IMG/VR virus record: IMGVR_UViG_3300050014_000658
Location: 1-21,162 of that record
Origin: a virus
Direction: 5' to 3' (one strand)
Length of the DNA: 21,162 bases
The translations under genes and the position numbers were made by a program. The stretch's first letter is position 1. Every line of letters begins with the position of its first letter. Positions 13,915-21,162 of this stretch are shown here, one piece after another. The notes under the pieces were generated by a model. The model worked only from the letters and a program-made list of their open reading frames with translations. It was not told where the DNA came from and ran no database searches.

Positions 13915-13952
13915 GGCCCAGCTTTGCGCCCGCATCGCTGGGCCGCCCTTTT
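13915..13952 (+). terminator. Second terminator-like hairpin
   Basis: GGCCCAGC and GCTGGGCC form a perfect 8-bp stem with a 14-nt loop; four T residues follow after a short GCCC gap. It is a weaker terminator or the first hairpin of the structured region that follows. Confidence 0.4.
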
Positions 13953-13954
13953 AC

Positions 13955-14336
13955 CTAGACTGTTGCCGAAATATCGGGGAGTGTGCATCTCCGGTTATGG
14001 CCGCCAGCCCCGAGCCGCAAACCGGACGGCAGCAGTCTAGCTAAGAGGGTATTTAGAGCTTTTGGTTTAGCCTTGGCCCAGACAAAGGGTGAAAGCATCA
14101 ATGTGAAGCGCGACGGCTAATAGCGCCAACCTCCACCCGGGGGTCGTAGATGGGTATAACCGCACAGCCTTGCAGGCCCGGGACGCGGTGACAGGTGGGG
14201 AGAGACCCACAACCTATTCGCCCAACCGGGCACTGAGATCGGAAGCCGGTAACTGTTTCAAGTCCCCTTGTATCAGTTTCCCGCCTACGGTGGCGCTAAA
14301 GGCAAGCATCTGGCCCAGCGGGGAGAATAGCCCCGC
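13955..14336 (+). ncRNA. Unidentified structured non-coding RNA between terS and terL
   Basis: No coding frame is convincing across nearly 400 nt, but paired segments are abundant. CTAGACTGTTGCCG (13955-13968) pairs with 14027-14040 over 14 bp with a single G-U. Inside it CGGGG/CCCCG and CCGGTT/AACCGG cross, a possible pseudoknot. TAGCGCCA (14121-14128) pairs with TGGCGCTA (14291-14298), enclosing CCCGGG/CCCGGG, GTGGG/CCCAC (14195-14210) and GCCC-AACC-GGGC (14220-14231). GCGGGG/CCCCGC closes at 14318-14336, 9 nt before the tRNA. Large structured phage RNAs such as GOLLD and ROOL also lie near tRNA genes, and phi29 uses a packaging RNA, but I see no signature that proves either relation. Confidence 0.45.
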
Positions 14337-14345
14337 AATGATTTT

Positions 14346-14420
14346 GCCAATGTAGCTTAGCGGTAGAGCGGCTCATTTGTAATGAGCGGGGCGAGGGTTC
14401 GAATCCTTCCTTTGGCTCCA
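14346..14420 (+). tRNA. tRNA-Thr (anticodon TGT)
   Basis: A complete 75-nt cloverleaf is present. The acceptor stem is GCCAATG with CTTTGGC, with one T-T mismatch at its sixth pair. The D-arm is GCTTAGCGGTAGAGC. The anticodon stem GCTCA/TGAGC carries the loop TTTGTAA (anticodon TGT, reading ACA). The T-arm is GAGGG-TTCGAAT-CCTTC, and the 3' CCA is encoded. It is the only tRNA in the window. The acceptor mismatch is unusual but occurs in phage tRNAs. Confidence 0.93.
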
Positions 14421-14449
14421 CATACGCGCGGGTGGGTGGGAGAACGAAT

Positions 14450-14623
14450 GTGAACGACGTCGCCATCAAGCCGCGGCGTAAACCGCGCAAGCTTCCGGAT
14501 GTCGATGACGAGGAAGCCGTCAAGGCCTGGGTAAACCGCATCCTTTTTGCGGAGTTCATGCGGCTCATTGAGGCAAATCCACAGGTCACGCACATCCATG
14601 TAGATGTGGATGTGGTGACATAA
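14450..14623 (+). CDS. Small protein upstream of terL, unknown function
   Basis: The product has 57 aa from a GTG at 14450, with GGGAG 7 nt upstream; an in-frame GTG at 14432 has no ribosome site. It starts with a basic patch (IKPRRKPRKLP), followed by an amphipathic helix (EEAVKAWVNRILFAEFMRLIEANP) and a HIHVDVDVV strand. It ends 7 nt before terL and is probably co-translated. No family is recognised. Confidence 0.6.
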   Translation: MNDVAIKPRRKPRKLPDVDDEEAVKAWVNRILFAEFMRLIEANPQVTHIHVDVDVVT

Positions 14624-14630
14624 GGGTCTT

Positions 14631-15917
14631 ATGTCCACCCTAAACATTAAACTCCCCACCATGCACGCGGACCAAGTTCGCGCGTATCGTGCGTTCCAAG
14701 CCACCCGATTCTTGGCAATGCGATGCGGACGGAGGTGGGGCAAGACCGAGATCGACAAAATCCTCGCCAGCGACATAGCGCTGCACGGCGAGCCCGTGGG
14801 ATGGTTCACGCCCGTGTATAAACTCATGTCAGAAGCCTATAATGACATGAGCGAGATACTGGCGCCCGCCGTCAAGCAGGCGTCAAAGACTGAGGGTGTA
14901 ATCAGGCTGCATACACGGGGACGCATTGACTTCTGGACGTTGGAGAATGAGCACGCTGGGCGCTCCCGCAAATACAAGCTCGCCATAATTGACGAAGGTG
15001 CATTTGCCAAAGACAACATGATGGAGATATGGGAGCGCGCGATTAAGCCGACGCTCCTCGATCTTCGCGGCAAGTGCATTGTCACCAGCAACACGAACGG
15101 GTCAAGCCCCTCCAATTTCCTTTATCAGATATGCCACGAAGAGCGTTTCGGCTTTAAGGAATTTCACGCCCCGACGCGGAACAATCCTACGTTGCCGGCG
15201 GACTATGTGGAAAAGTTGCGGGAGGAGAATCACCCGCTCGTCTACGCGCAAGAATACGAGGCTGCGTTTGTAGACTGGAGCGGCATTGCTTTCTTCTCAC
15301 TTGATAAGATGCTCGCTGGGGGCGCTCCTGTTGATTATCCCACCATCTGCGACGGTGTATTTGCGGTCATTGACACAGCGATCAAGGACTCGAAAGAGTC
15401 CGACGGAACGGGTGTCGTGTTCTTTGCAAAGTCGCACGAAGGACTAGGGGAGTATCAGCTAGTGGTCCTCGACTGGGACATTGAACATATCAAGGGAGCT
15501 GTCCTTGAGGAATGGTTGCCCAGTGTCTACGAACGCCTTGAGCAGCTCGCTCGCCAATGCCGCGCACGATTCGGGTCGCTAGGCGTCTGGATTGAGGACA
15601 AGGTTTCCGGGACCATTCTGCTACAGCAAGCCGAGCAACGCGGGTGGGACGCGAACGCCATCGACTCCGTTCTTACATCGGTAGGCAAATCTGCCCGCGC
15701 CATTAGCGTATCAGGTTACTATTGGCGTGGGATGGTCAAAATAACTGGCCCGGCTTATGACAAGCAGACGCTGTTCAAGGGCATCACGCGCAATCATTTC
15801 GTGGGACAGGTCGTGGGTTTCTCGCCAGGCGAGAAAGACGCCAGGGCGCAGGACGACCTTCTCGACGCTTTCGTTTACGGAATAAGTATTGCTCTAGGGG
15901 ATGGAGCGGGAATATAA
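14631..15917 (+). CDS. terL: Terminase large subunit (packaging ATPase/nuclease)
   Basis: The 428-aa protein carries the ATPase Walker A CGRRWGKT (32-39) and Walker B LAIIDE (117-122), with a coupling-type SNTNG (153-157). The nuclease domain shows Asp248 in FAVIDTA, IEDKVSGT with Glu322, and QDDLLDAFVYG (407-417) supplying the last acidic residues. This is the normal domain order of TerL; the length is on the short side but complete. The enzyme pumps DNA into the prohead through the portal and cuts it. It starts 7 nt after the small upstream gene, with AAGGG just before the ATG. Confidence 0.95.
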   Translation: MSTLNIKLPTMHADQVRAYRAFQATRFLAMRCGRRWGKTEIDKILASDIALHGEPVGWFTPVYKLMSEAYNDMSEILAPAVKQASKTEGVIRLHTRGRIDFWTLENEHAGRSRKYKLAIIDEGAFAKDNMMEIWERAIKPTLLDLRGKCIVTSNTNGSSPSNFLYQICHEERFGFKEFHAPTRNNPTLPADYVEKLREENHPLVYAQEYEAAFVDWSGIAFFSLDKMLAGGAPVDYPTICDGVFAVIDTAIKDSKESDGTGVVFFAKSHEGLGEYQLVVLDWDIEHIKGAVLEEWLPSVYERLEQLARQCRARFGSLGVWIEDKVSGTILLQQAEQRGWDANAIDSVLTSVGKSARAISVSGYYWRGMVKITGPAYDKQTLFKGITRNHFVGQVVGFSPGEKDARAQDDLLDAFVYGISIALGDGAGI

Positions 15918-16008
15918 CAGACACACTTGAAGCACCCCGCGACTATGTCCCTTCGTGGCTCCATTGGCCACCGAAAAGAGTATCAACACTCCAGTCGGAG
16001 GCGGAAGA

Positions 16009-16296
16009 ATGTGGGACGGCGGAGTTCACGAGGTAAAGGGAGACGGCGTCCGGTGGCTTGTCGGTATTCTTATTGCCGCAATTTTTGGTCTTGTCGCAGT
16101 GGTGTGGACAAGTGTCAACAGCGAACTAATACATATTCACGAGGACCAGCATTCCATGCTGCGGGACATCAATGACCTCCAAGTGTCGGTCCAAGACTTA
16201 AAGACTAGGGTGATGAGTCTCTCCCAGTTGCTTGATACACGGGAAACACAGCGCATAGATCGCGATGGGCGTAACCAGAGAAGCCCCGCGCGTTGA
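16009..16296 (+). CDS. Single-pass membrane protein with coiled-coil tail
   Basis: The product has 95 aa from the ATG at 16009 (GGAGG 7 nt upstream); the frame is open from a GTG at 15955. One hydrophobic segment (WLVGILIAAIFGLVAVVW, 16-33) follows a short charged N-terminus. A helical tail with heptad-like hydrophobics (SMLRDINDLQVSVQDLKTRVMSLSQLLD) comes next. Small proteins with this shape in phages include holin-like and spanin-like components, but no endolysin is in the window, so the role stays open. Confidence 0.7.
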   Translation: MWDGGVHEVKGDGVRWLVGILIAAIFGLVAVVWTSVNSELIHIHEDQHSMLRDINDLQVSVQDLKTRVMSLSQLLDTRETQRIDRDGRNQRSPAR

Positions 16297-16328
16297 TCGC
16301 GAATACCTTACACAAGATTGGAAATACA

Positions 16329-16589
16329 ATGGCTACAGCGGCACCAGAACTCAACGCGGATCAGGCGCGCATTGTGGACGCGCTCCTGGCCAATCTTCAT
16401 GTCATCAACATCAACTCAGAGCATTTGTCCATTGAAGCGAAACGCGATTTGACGCGCCATTGCATTGAGATTGCGGGCACACAAGCGGGGGCGGACGTTG
16501 TGGACTATTGGGTGCGAAACTATACCCATCCGACGCTTCGCCAGCGCGTCGTTGCCGCAATTGGGTCAGAACGCATGGATGTGAAATGA
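16329..16589 (+). CDS. Small protein, unknown function
   Basis: The product has 86 aa from the ATG at 16329, with GGAA 6 nt upstream. An in-frame TTG at 16293 overlaps the previous stop but has no ribosome site. The sequence is mostly helical (ADQARIVDALLANLHVININSEHLSIEAKRDLTRHC), with one Cys and a WVRNYTHPTLRQRVV segment. No domain is recognised. It overlaps the next gene through ATGA. Confidence 0.65.
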   Translation: MATAAPELNADQARIVDALLANLHVININSEHLSIEAKRDLTRHCIEIAGTQAGADVVDYWVRNYTHPTLRQRVVAAIGSERMDVK

Positions 16590-16804
16590 CGCCCTACCCA
16601 GAAGACATCAGGTTTGGCCGGTGGCTCCGCGATCCCGCAGGCGTCTGGTTTTATCAAAGTGGCGCTGGATTTCTTCGAGCCGGGATTCGTGAAGAGTTCT
16701 TTGACAGGAGCAAGATGGATCCTTTGTGGGGGATTTCTGAGGCTGCAATGAGAAATCAGCAGGCCGCCCTTACAAAGGCTCTGTATATCCCTCTCCACGG
16801 CTGA
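16586..16804 (+). CDS. Small protein, unknown function
   Basis: This 72-aa product starts with an ATG that overlaps the stop of the 86-aa gene by 4 nt (ATGA), which indicates coupling. It is rich in aromatic residues (FGRWLRDPAGVWFYQSGAGF). No family is recognised. Confidence 0.6.
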   Translation: MTPYPEDIRFGRWLRDPAGVWFYQSGAGFLRAGIREEFFDRSKMDPLWGISEAAMRNQQAALTKALYIPLHG

Positions 16805-17001
16805 TGAGGGGTAATCAAATAACGTCTGGGGCGTTCCGCCGCACAGTGGAGCGCCATGTGGATCGAAGGTGGAGACAGGTTATGCAGCGGCTCGAAGGGG
16901 ACTTTGGAGTGATGGGGGGCGCAGTCAAGGCGGAAGACGTGTCTATCTCCAATGGGCGGAAGGGTAATACGTGGCATTCGCGGGGATCAACTCAAACTTA
17001 G
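16804..17001 (+). CDS. Small basic protein, unknown function
   Basis: The 65-aa product starts at 16804, sharing one base with the previous stop (TGATG), and overlaps the portal start by 31 nt. It is strongly basic (RRTVERHVDRRWRQVMQRLEG). The chain of tight overlaps from 16586 to 16971 supports a real gene, although the sequence itself has no recognisable motif. Confidence 0.5.
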   Translation: MRGNQITSGAFRRTVERHVDRRWRQVMQRLEGDFGVMGGAVKAEDVSISNGRKGNTWHSRGSTQT

Positions 17002-18512
17002 GCAACTCGCTGAGTCAACTGCTCCTCGCCCCGGACATTCAGCCGGGCGACGATATCAGCTATCAGACTTGCAAAGCGCTGTTCCTATACCACCCGCTCG
17101 GACAAAAGATGACGTCGTTCCCCGTGGCGATGGCACAGAGCCAGCCCCGGGATATTTCAATACCCAACTCCCCGGAAGAATTTGTCCGCGATCAGTTCCT
17201 CGACCAATGGGAAAAGGACGACGCGGACGGCATCATCCACAACGTCGCGCTGCACGCGCGCATATACGGTGTCTCGTCCTTGGCCTTGTTGGAGAAGGAC
17301 GTCAAGCCCAATGTAGCGCTTGATTGGGACAAGTTGGCAACGGCGGACGTGTCATTTAACGTATTGGACCCGCTCAACACCGCGGGCTCGCTGGTGCTGA
17401 ACCAAAATCCAAATTCGATGGACTTCCAGAAGCACAGCGGGATTTCGGTCAACGGCGTGCCCTACCACCGCAGCCGCACTATCACGATAATGAACGGCAA
17501 GCCAATTTACATCGCCTATTCAAACTCCGCGTTCGGCTTTGTGGGGCGCAGTGTCTACCAGAGCTGTTTCTTCCCGCTGAAGTCCTACATCCAAACGATG
17601 CGGACGGACGACCTCGTGGCTGTCAAGAGCGGGCTGATCATCGCAAAGATTAAGCAAGCAGGCTCCATCGTCAACAAGGCGATGAAGCTGTTCACGTCCC
17701 GCAAGCGCGAATTGTTACAGGACGCCCAGACGGGTAACGTGTTGTCGATTGATACGGATGAGTTTATTGAGTCGTTGAACCTACAGAACATTGACGGCGC
17801 CGCGCAAATGGCGCGCAAGGACATCATTCAGAACATTGCGACCGGGGCGGACATGCCCGCGCTGTGGCTGAATCAGGAAACATTTGTCGAAGGCTTTGGC
17901 GAAGGCACGGAAGACGCGAAGAACATTGCGCGATATATCGACCGCCTTCGCATCTGGCTTCGCCCATTATACCGATTCATGGATCGCGTCACCCAAGCCC
18001 GTGCGTGGAATAAGGACTTCTACGCAATCGTTCAGAAGAAGTTCCCAGAGCGATATAAGGACGTCACCTACGAGCAGGCGTTCTACGAGTGGACCAATTC
18101 GTTCAAGGCCACGTGGCCTGAGACAATCCAGGAGCCTGAGAGCGAACAGATTAAGGTCGAAGAAACCAAGTTCAAGGCCCTGCTTGAAGCAGTCAAGACC
18201 GCTGCGCCGATGGTTGATCCTGCCAATCAGTTGCGTCTGTTACAGTGGATGCAAGACAATTTTAATGAGTGTGTCATGTTATTCTCCAATCCTTTGGAAC
18301 TGGACTTCACGGAGCTGGAGCAGTTCATGGAGGAGAAGTCCGCGCAGGAAGAAGAGACGCGCAATGCCCAGATGCAAGGGTTGACCGAGCAGGGTGGCGG
18401 CGAGGGTAGTGACGAAGGTGAAGGTGAAGGTGAAGGCAAGAAAGAAGGCGACGCGGCGGGCGGCAATGTGACGAAGCTACCGCCGCCCAAGAGCGGACTC
18501 GGGTGGGGATGA
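16971..18512 (+). CDS. Portal protein (DUF1073/Phage_portal_3-like)
   Basis: The product has 513 aa from a GTG at 16971 with AAGGG 6 nt upstream. It contains LFLYHPLGQKMTSFPVAMAQ near the start, a central GRSVYQSCFFPLKSYIQTMR, and DMPALWLNQETFVEGFGEGTEDAKNIARYI with a long helix after it, a stretch typical of portals in this family, where the wing and stem helices form the ring. The tail after about residue 470 is low-complexity Gly/Glu/Lys (GEGEGEGKKEGD). The portal is the dodecameric vertex through which DNA enters and the tail attaches. Its position after terL and before the head morphogenesis gene fits. Confidence 0.85.
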   Translation: MAFAGINSNLGNSLSQLLLAPDIQPGDDISYQTCKALFLYHPLGQKMTSFPVAMAQSQPRDISIPNSPEEFVRDQFLDQWEKDDADGIIHNVALHARIYGVSSLALLEKDVKPNVALDWDKLATADVSFNVLDPLNTAGSLVLNQNPNSMDFQKHSGISVNGVPYHRSRTITIMNGKPIYIAYSNSAFGFVGRSVYQSCFFPLKSYIQTMRTDDLVAVKSGLIIAKIKQAGSIVNKAMKLFTSRKRELLQDAQTGNVLSIDTDEFIESLNLQNIDGAAQMARKDIIQNIATGADMPALWLNQETFVEGFGEGTEDAKNIARYIDRLRIWLRPLYRFMDRVTQARAWNKDFYAIVQKKFPERYKDVTYEQAFYEWTNSFKATWPETIQEPESEQIKVEETKFKALLEAVKTAAPMVDPANQLRLLQWMQDNFNECVMLFSNPLELDFTELEQFMEEKSAQEEETRNAQMQGLTEQGGGEGSDEGEGEGEGKKEGDAAGGNVTKLPPPKSGLGWG

Positions 18513-18757
18513 TGAGCCAATGGGCAAAGATGGCTGATGCTACGGAAGCGCTGGGCAAGCGGTTTGACGTCATTGCGGCTCGGATGGATACGGTTAGCAC
18601 GGCGGAGCAGGAACGCAAGTGGCGTATCAAGGGCGTCTATCCCGATGGGAAGAAACTTGAGTTTTCTGTTTTAGCATTCGATCATTCCGATGCAAAAACC
18701 AAAGCAGAAAAGCGAAAAGGCGGCGCCAAAATTACTGATATTGTGTTGGTGTCCTGA
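18509..18757 (+). CDS. Small protein, unknown function
   Basis: The product has 82 aa from the ATG at 18509, overlapping the portal stop through ATGA; a second ATG follows immediately. The first 40 residues are a helix (MADATEALGKRFDVIAARMDTVSTAEQERK). Next come a strand pair (WRIKGVYPDGKKLEFSVLAFD) and a basic helix. No family is recognised. A portal-associated or scaffold-like role is only a guess from position. Confidence 0.65.
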   Translation: MMSQWAKMADATEALGKRFDVIAARMDTVSTAEQERKWRIKGVYPDGKKLEFSVLAFDHSDAKTKAEKRKGGAKITDIVLVS

Positions 18758-18782
18758 TTCTAGTGAAGGCAGGGACGGCGAG

Positions 18783-18977
18783 ATGCGAACTCCGGGCAGT
18801 TGGGCGATGACGTGGTCCGCGAAGTGCGGTTCGGACCAGCCCTACCTGATCGCGGAGCTAACAGCTGACGTCCCTGACGACGTAGTGACGCATACGGCAG
18901 CGCTGGCGCGGGACGCGGGACTGCTGACCTTTGCTGACAGGCTACAGAGGGAACACGCCCAGTTCCGCGCGTCGTAA
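18783..18977 (+). CDS. Small protein, unknown function
   Basis: The product has 64 aa from the ATG at 18783 (AGGG 8 nt upstream); the open frame extends to 18690. It is Ala- and Asp-rich with a helical end (DDVVTHTAALARDAGLLTFADRLQRE). It is the last rightward gene before the inverted cassette at 19122-19767. Confidence 0.5.
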   Translation: MRTPGSWAMTWSAKCGSDQPYLIAELTADVPDDVVTHTAALARDAGLLTFADRLQREHAQFRAS

Positions 18978-19121
18978 GGTTTCAGCACAGGGGGCCGAAT
19001 TTCTAAGTCTTAGTGGGGCTGTGCGCGCGAAGCGCTCCTATAAGCGACTACCACACGTAAAGCGGTGATCCTGCGCTAGGGGGCGTGCTACAAGCTGCAA
19101 CGGAGCAGTTGCTCGCGTCAC

Positions 19122-19149
19122 AAAAAAGCCCCCGGCGTGGGCCGGGGGC
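19122..19149 (-). terminator. Terminator of the leftward cassette
   Basis: GCCCCCGGC-GTGG-GCCGGGGGC forms a very stable 9-bp stem. On the minus strand it is followed by six U residues, a textbook rho-independent terminator 25 bp beyond the stop of the leftward gene. On the plus strand the tail is only TTGTT, so it may also slow rightward transcripts. Confidence 0.85.
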
Positions 19150-19173
19150 TTGTTGGTCGATCGGAAGCAGTCG

Positions 19174-19671
19174 TTAGGCGAATGTTTCCTCGCGGACCGT
19201 CTCGGTCGAGGTAGACTCGCCCACAGCTTTGGGCTCCACAGCCCACCTGTCCGTTTCCGCCTTCAAGGCAGCCTTCTTCGCCTTGTTGGCTTCGCGAGTC
19301 TCAGCAGCCCCAGCCGAAATAAGGGCGCGGCGCTCGGCGTCGACCTTGGTGATATTGGCAACGCGGTATAGCCGAGCACCAACTCCGCGCTTGTCGTCGG
19401 CGCCGACGGGACGAATCGTGAAGTGCTTCAGCTCGCCTTTGCCGCCTTCCATCGCGTGCTTCACCCACTTGGAATTTTCGGCGATCACCGTGTGTCCGTA
19501 GAACTTGTGCGGCTCCGGGACGTTGTCGGTCGCGGGAATATGATAGGAATGGTCAAGCGTCAATTGTTCCAGAGCCTGCTTGATCAGCGCACGAACAGGG
19601 TTGGTCCTGCCGGAGCCCATTTTCGGAGGGGCGACGTCCTTGTCAAAATCCAGCGCAAACTTGGTGCTCAT
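19174..19671 (-). CDS. Unknown protein in an inverted moron-like cassette
   Basis: The product has 165 aa from the ATG at 19671, chosen for GGAG 6 nt upstream; the frame is open to 19806. Recognisable parts are DFDKDVAPPKMGSGRTNPVRALIKQALEQL, FYGHTVIAENSKWVKHAMEGGKGELKHFTIRPVG, and a C-terminal Ala/Lys/Glu helix (REANKAKKAALKAE). No family is recognised. It is the only leftward gene among the late genes and has a promoter (19739-19767) and terminator (19122-19149) of its own. That layout is typical of a moron, a gene expressed independently of the lytic programme, or of an early gene inserted into the late block. Confidence 0.78.
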   Translation of the reverse strand: MSTKFALDFDKDVAPPKMGSGRTNPVRALIKQALEQLTLDHSYHIPATDNVPEPHKFYGHTVIAENSKWVKHAMEGGKGELKHFTIRPVGADDKRGVGARLYRVANITKVDAERRALISAGAAETREANKAKKAALKAETDRWAVEPKAVGESTSTETVREETFA

Positions 19672-19738
19672 GACATTCTCCATTTGTGGGGTACAGCGCC
19701 CCGCGGCTTGTTTGTTGCCCGTCTTGGACAGCCCACAC

Positions 19739-19767
19739 ACTAAACACGCGACAGGCGGACAAGTCAA
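19739..19767 (-). promoter_or_regulatory. Promoter of the leftward cassette
   Basis: On the minus strand TTGACT (19767-19762), a 17-nt spacer and TTTAGT (19744-19739) precede the 165-aa gene by 68 bp. The -35 matches the consensus at five of six positions and the -10 at four. Confidence 0.55.
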
Positions 19768-19780
19768 CAGGGAAATATGA

Positions 19781-20587
19781 ATGTCCGTCGAAACCTTTTC
19801 AAGCATCCTTGCTCAAGCTGTGAAACACTTCGCGGAGCAAGGGTTTACATCCAAAGAGGACCTGGAGCTTTGGATTAAGCGTATTAAAGCCGCGGCTGTT
19901 GCGTCACTTGTCCCCGAGCGCGTGCTTGAGGAACGTCTTAAAGCTTCGTTCCAGGTCATTTTCAAGCGCCTAGTCGATCGCGGGGGCTTGCTGCGCTGGC
20001 ACAGGGGCGTTGAGCGCTACACACTAGAAAAGGTCAAACCGCATCTCCGGGACGAGCTCGCGCGCCAAGTTTTCGCGGCGGCGGACCTTATAAAGCTAAA
20101 TCGGGAGCAAGCCATTGCAAAAACCCTGGCGCGCTTTTCGGGATGGGCGACTTCAGTTCCGGCAGGTGGCTCCAAAGTTGTTTCGAAGGTTGACACCAAG
20201 GAACAAGTCAAAAAAGCAATGGCGTCACTCCCATACGAGGAGCGCCGCGTTCTTGTAGACCAGGGCCAGAAATTTATCAGCAACCTGTCCGCGCTCGTTG
20301 CGACGGACAACGGCGCAATTGCTTATGTGTGGGAGCATCACTATTCATTACACCCACGGGAGTCCCACGTCGAGCGAGCGGGAGACGTTTACTTAATTCG
20401 TGGATCATGGGTGCATCTGGCGGGGTTCGCCAAGCCGGGTAAGAGTGGTTACTCGGACGAGGTTGAAAAGCCCGGTCAGTTCATATTTTGCAGATGCACA
20501 GCGGACTATCTGTATGGGTTGAGTGAATTGCCGGACAACATGCTGACGAAGCGCGGCAAAGAGGAACTGGAGAGGATTCGCAAATGA
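19781..20587 (+). CDS. Phage head morphogenesis protein (Mu gpF / SPP1 gp7-like)
   Basis: The product has 268 aa, with AGGGA 7 nt before the ATG. The C-terminal quarter has the family's conserved core: EHHYSLHPRESHVERAGDVYLIRGSW and then FIFCRCTADYLYGL (ending near residue 247), corresponding to the H...R..H and N/F-CRC elements of gpF-type minor head proteins. The first half is helical (KEDLELWIKRIKAAAVASLVPERVLEERL). These proteins bind the portal and join a few copies into the prohead. The position after the portal agrees. It overlaps the next gene by 4 nt. Confidence 0.8.
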   Translation: MSVETFSSILAQAVKHFAEQGFTSKEDLELWIKRIKAAAVASLVPERVLEERLKASFQVIFKRLVDRGGLLRWHRGVERYTLEKVKPHLRDELARQVFAAADLIKLNREQAIAKTLARFSGWATSVPAGGSKVVSKVDTKEQVKKAMASLPYEERRVLVDQGQKFISNLSALVATDNGAIAYVWEHHYSLHPRESHVERAGDVYLIRGSWVHLAGFAKPGKSGYSDEVEKPGQFIFCRCTADYLYGLSELPDNMLTKRGKEELERIRK

Positions 20588-21069
20588 AGCCACTGATCAA
20601 TCACAAGGCGTGGTCCGTCGCCTTTGCTCTTTGGGCATATTTGATGTGCGGCGGGAGCGCTAAAGCAGCTGATGTCTGCACAGTCAATGGGACCTCTCTT
20701 GCGTGTGAAACTTTGGATGCGACTCACGTGCAAGCTGTGGCGGCGTATGCGCCCAATGGTATTCCGCTGCCGGTAGCTCCTTTAAACTATGGAGTCGGAA
20801 CAGGCTCGTTCAACTCTCCGCCTCCCGTCACCGTGGCCACAACGGCTACTTTATTGGTAGCAGCGCGCGCTGGGGCAATTGGAACGGGGCGTGCGGCAGT
20901 GACGATCACATGCGCGGCCGCCGTGGCGATCGCTCCGACAAGCGGCGTGACCTTCGCTGGCAACGCGCAAATTCCGGCGGTCGGCGCATTGACGCTCAAC
21001 ACGACATCGGCGATCTATGGGATCGCGTCAGGGTCATCGACAACATGCAACGTGTGGGAAACATATTAG
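20584..21069 (+). CDS. Exported protein with phage beta-sandwich-like domain
   Basis: The 161-aa product starts through ATGA at the previous stop. Residues 1-28 are a classical Sec signal peptide: basic start, hydrophobic core VAFALWAYLM, and GGSAKA before the likely cut between residues 28 and 29. The mature part has two Cys near its start, then VTVATTATLLVAARAGAIGTGRAAVTITC...TFAGNAQIPAVGALTLNTTSAIYGIASGSSTTCNVWETY. That run of alternating strands resembles a small domain common in phage structural proteins (decoration or fibre-type). An export signal on such a protein is unexpected in a structural operon. Four further Cys could form disulfides after export. Confidence 0.72.
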   Translation: MKPLINHKAWSVAFALWAYLMCGGSAKAADVCTVNGTSLACETLDATHVQAVAAYAPNGIPLPVAPLNYGVGTGSFNSPPPVTVATTATLLVAARAGAIGTGRAAVTITCAAAVAIAPTSGVTFAGNAQIPAVGALTLNTTSAIYGIASGSSTTCNVWETY

Positions 21070-21151
21070 TGCCTGTGAACGTCACGATATGCAAAATCGA
21101 CGGCTGCTGGCGAGAAAAGCGGTTTAGCAAAACTAACAGAGAGCGACGTTC

Positions 21152-21162
21152 ATGAAATCAGA
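21152..21162 (+). CDS. Start of the next gene, cut by window edge
   Basis: An ATG at 21152 begins MKS and runs to the end; GAGAG about 9 nt upstream could be a ribosome site. A tiny frame ending in CKIDGCWREKRFSK overlaps it by ATGA and may or may not be translated. Confidence 0.3.

Noticed and set aside
13955-14345. Group I intron, RNase P RNA or tmRNA
   Set aside because: None of the core signatures known for these RNAs could be found by eye, and the tRNA downstream is intact rather than split.
14357-14827. Minus-strand open frame of 156 codons
   Set aside because: It covers the tRNA and the antisense of the terL start.
20606-20652. Lipoprotein signal on the exported protein
   Set aside because: The Cys at residue 22 is preceded by Tyr-Leu-Met, not by a lipobox; the AKA cut site for signal peptidase I fits better.

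Overview
The window looks like part of the genome of a tailed double-stranded DNA phage (Caudoviricetes), probably infecting a GC-rich proteobacterium. It holds a terminase small and large subunit, a portal protein, a Mu gpF-like head protein, a phage-type replication set and a tRNA, all densely packed with overlapping starts and stops. No host chromosomal gene, integrase or insertion sequence is visible. The host cannot be named from this sequence alone.

Layout. (1) Positions 1-5503 are a leftward (minus strand) early operon. Reading from its promoter near 5800, it holds an XRE-family repressor-like protein, several very small proteins (one with two membrane helices), two unidentified or loosely assigned proteins, a nucleotidyltransferase-fold protein, a protein with an SSB-like acidic C-terminus, a QueC homologue (7-deazaguanine pathway) and a DNA polymerase sliding clamp cut by the window edge. 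(2) Positions 5504-5908 are a divergent control region. It carries three tandem 91-bp units, each with a 52-nt hairpin; a fourth hairpin sits inside the operon at 4871-4922. Back-to-back promoters follow. (3) Positions 5909-11989 run rightward: a ribbon-helix-helix protein, an SNF2-like helicase, a PD-(D/E)XK nuclease, an N6-adenine methylase, a TOPRIM/SF3-type primase-helicase and a 146-aa unknown. (4) Positions 11990-12682 are non-coding: a terminator, then 11 exact copies of TGTTAC/GTAACA in 300 bp around an A-rich tract. This is a strong candidate replication origin or a dense regulator-binding region. (5) Positions 12683-21162 are the late region: a NusG/RfaH-like protein, terminase small subunit, a roughly 500-nt non-coding structured stretch ending in tRNA-Thr(UGU), terminase large subunit, small proteins, portal, a leftward single-gene cassette with its own promoter and terminator, a head morphogenesis protein, and an exported beta-sandwich-like protein.

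How the parts may work together (inference). The XRE and RHH proteins probably regulate the divergent promoters. The clamp, SSB-like protein, helicase, nuclease and primase-helicase would replicate the genome, possibly from the repeat cluster next to the primase-helicase gene. QueC and the adenine methylase suggest DNA modification against restriction. The NusG-like protein stands at the head of the late genes, just before two terminator-like hairpins, where an antiterminator would be useful.

The best candidates for something undescribed are the 52-nt hairpin family in the early leader, the TGTTAC cluster, the structured RNA between the terminase genes, the shared SSB-type C-terminal tips, and the QueC variant that lacks its zinc cysteines.
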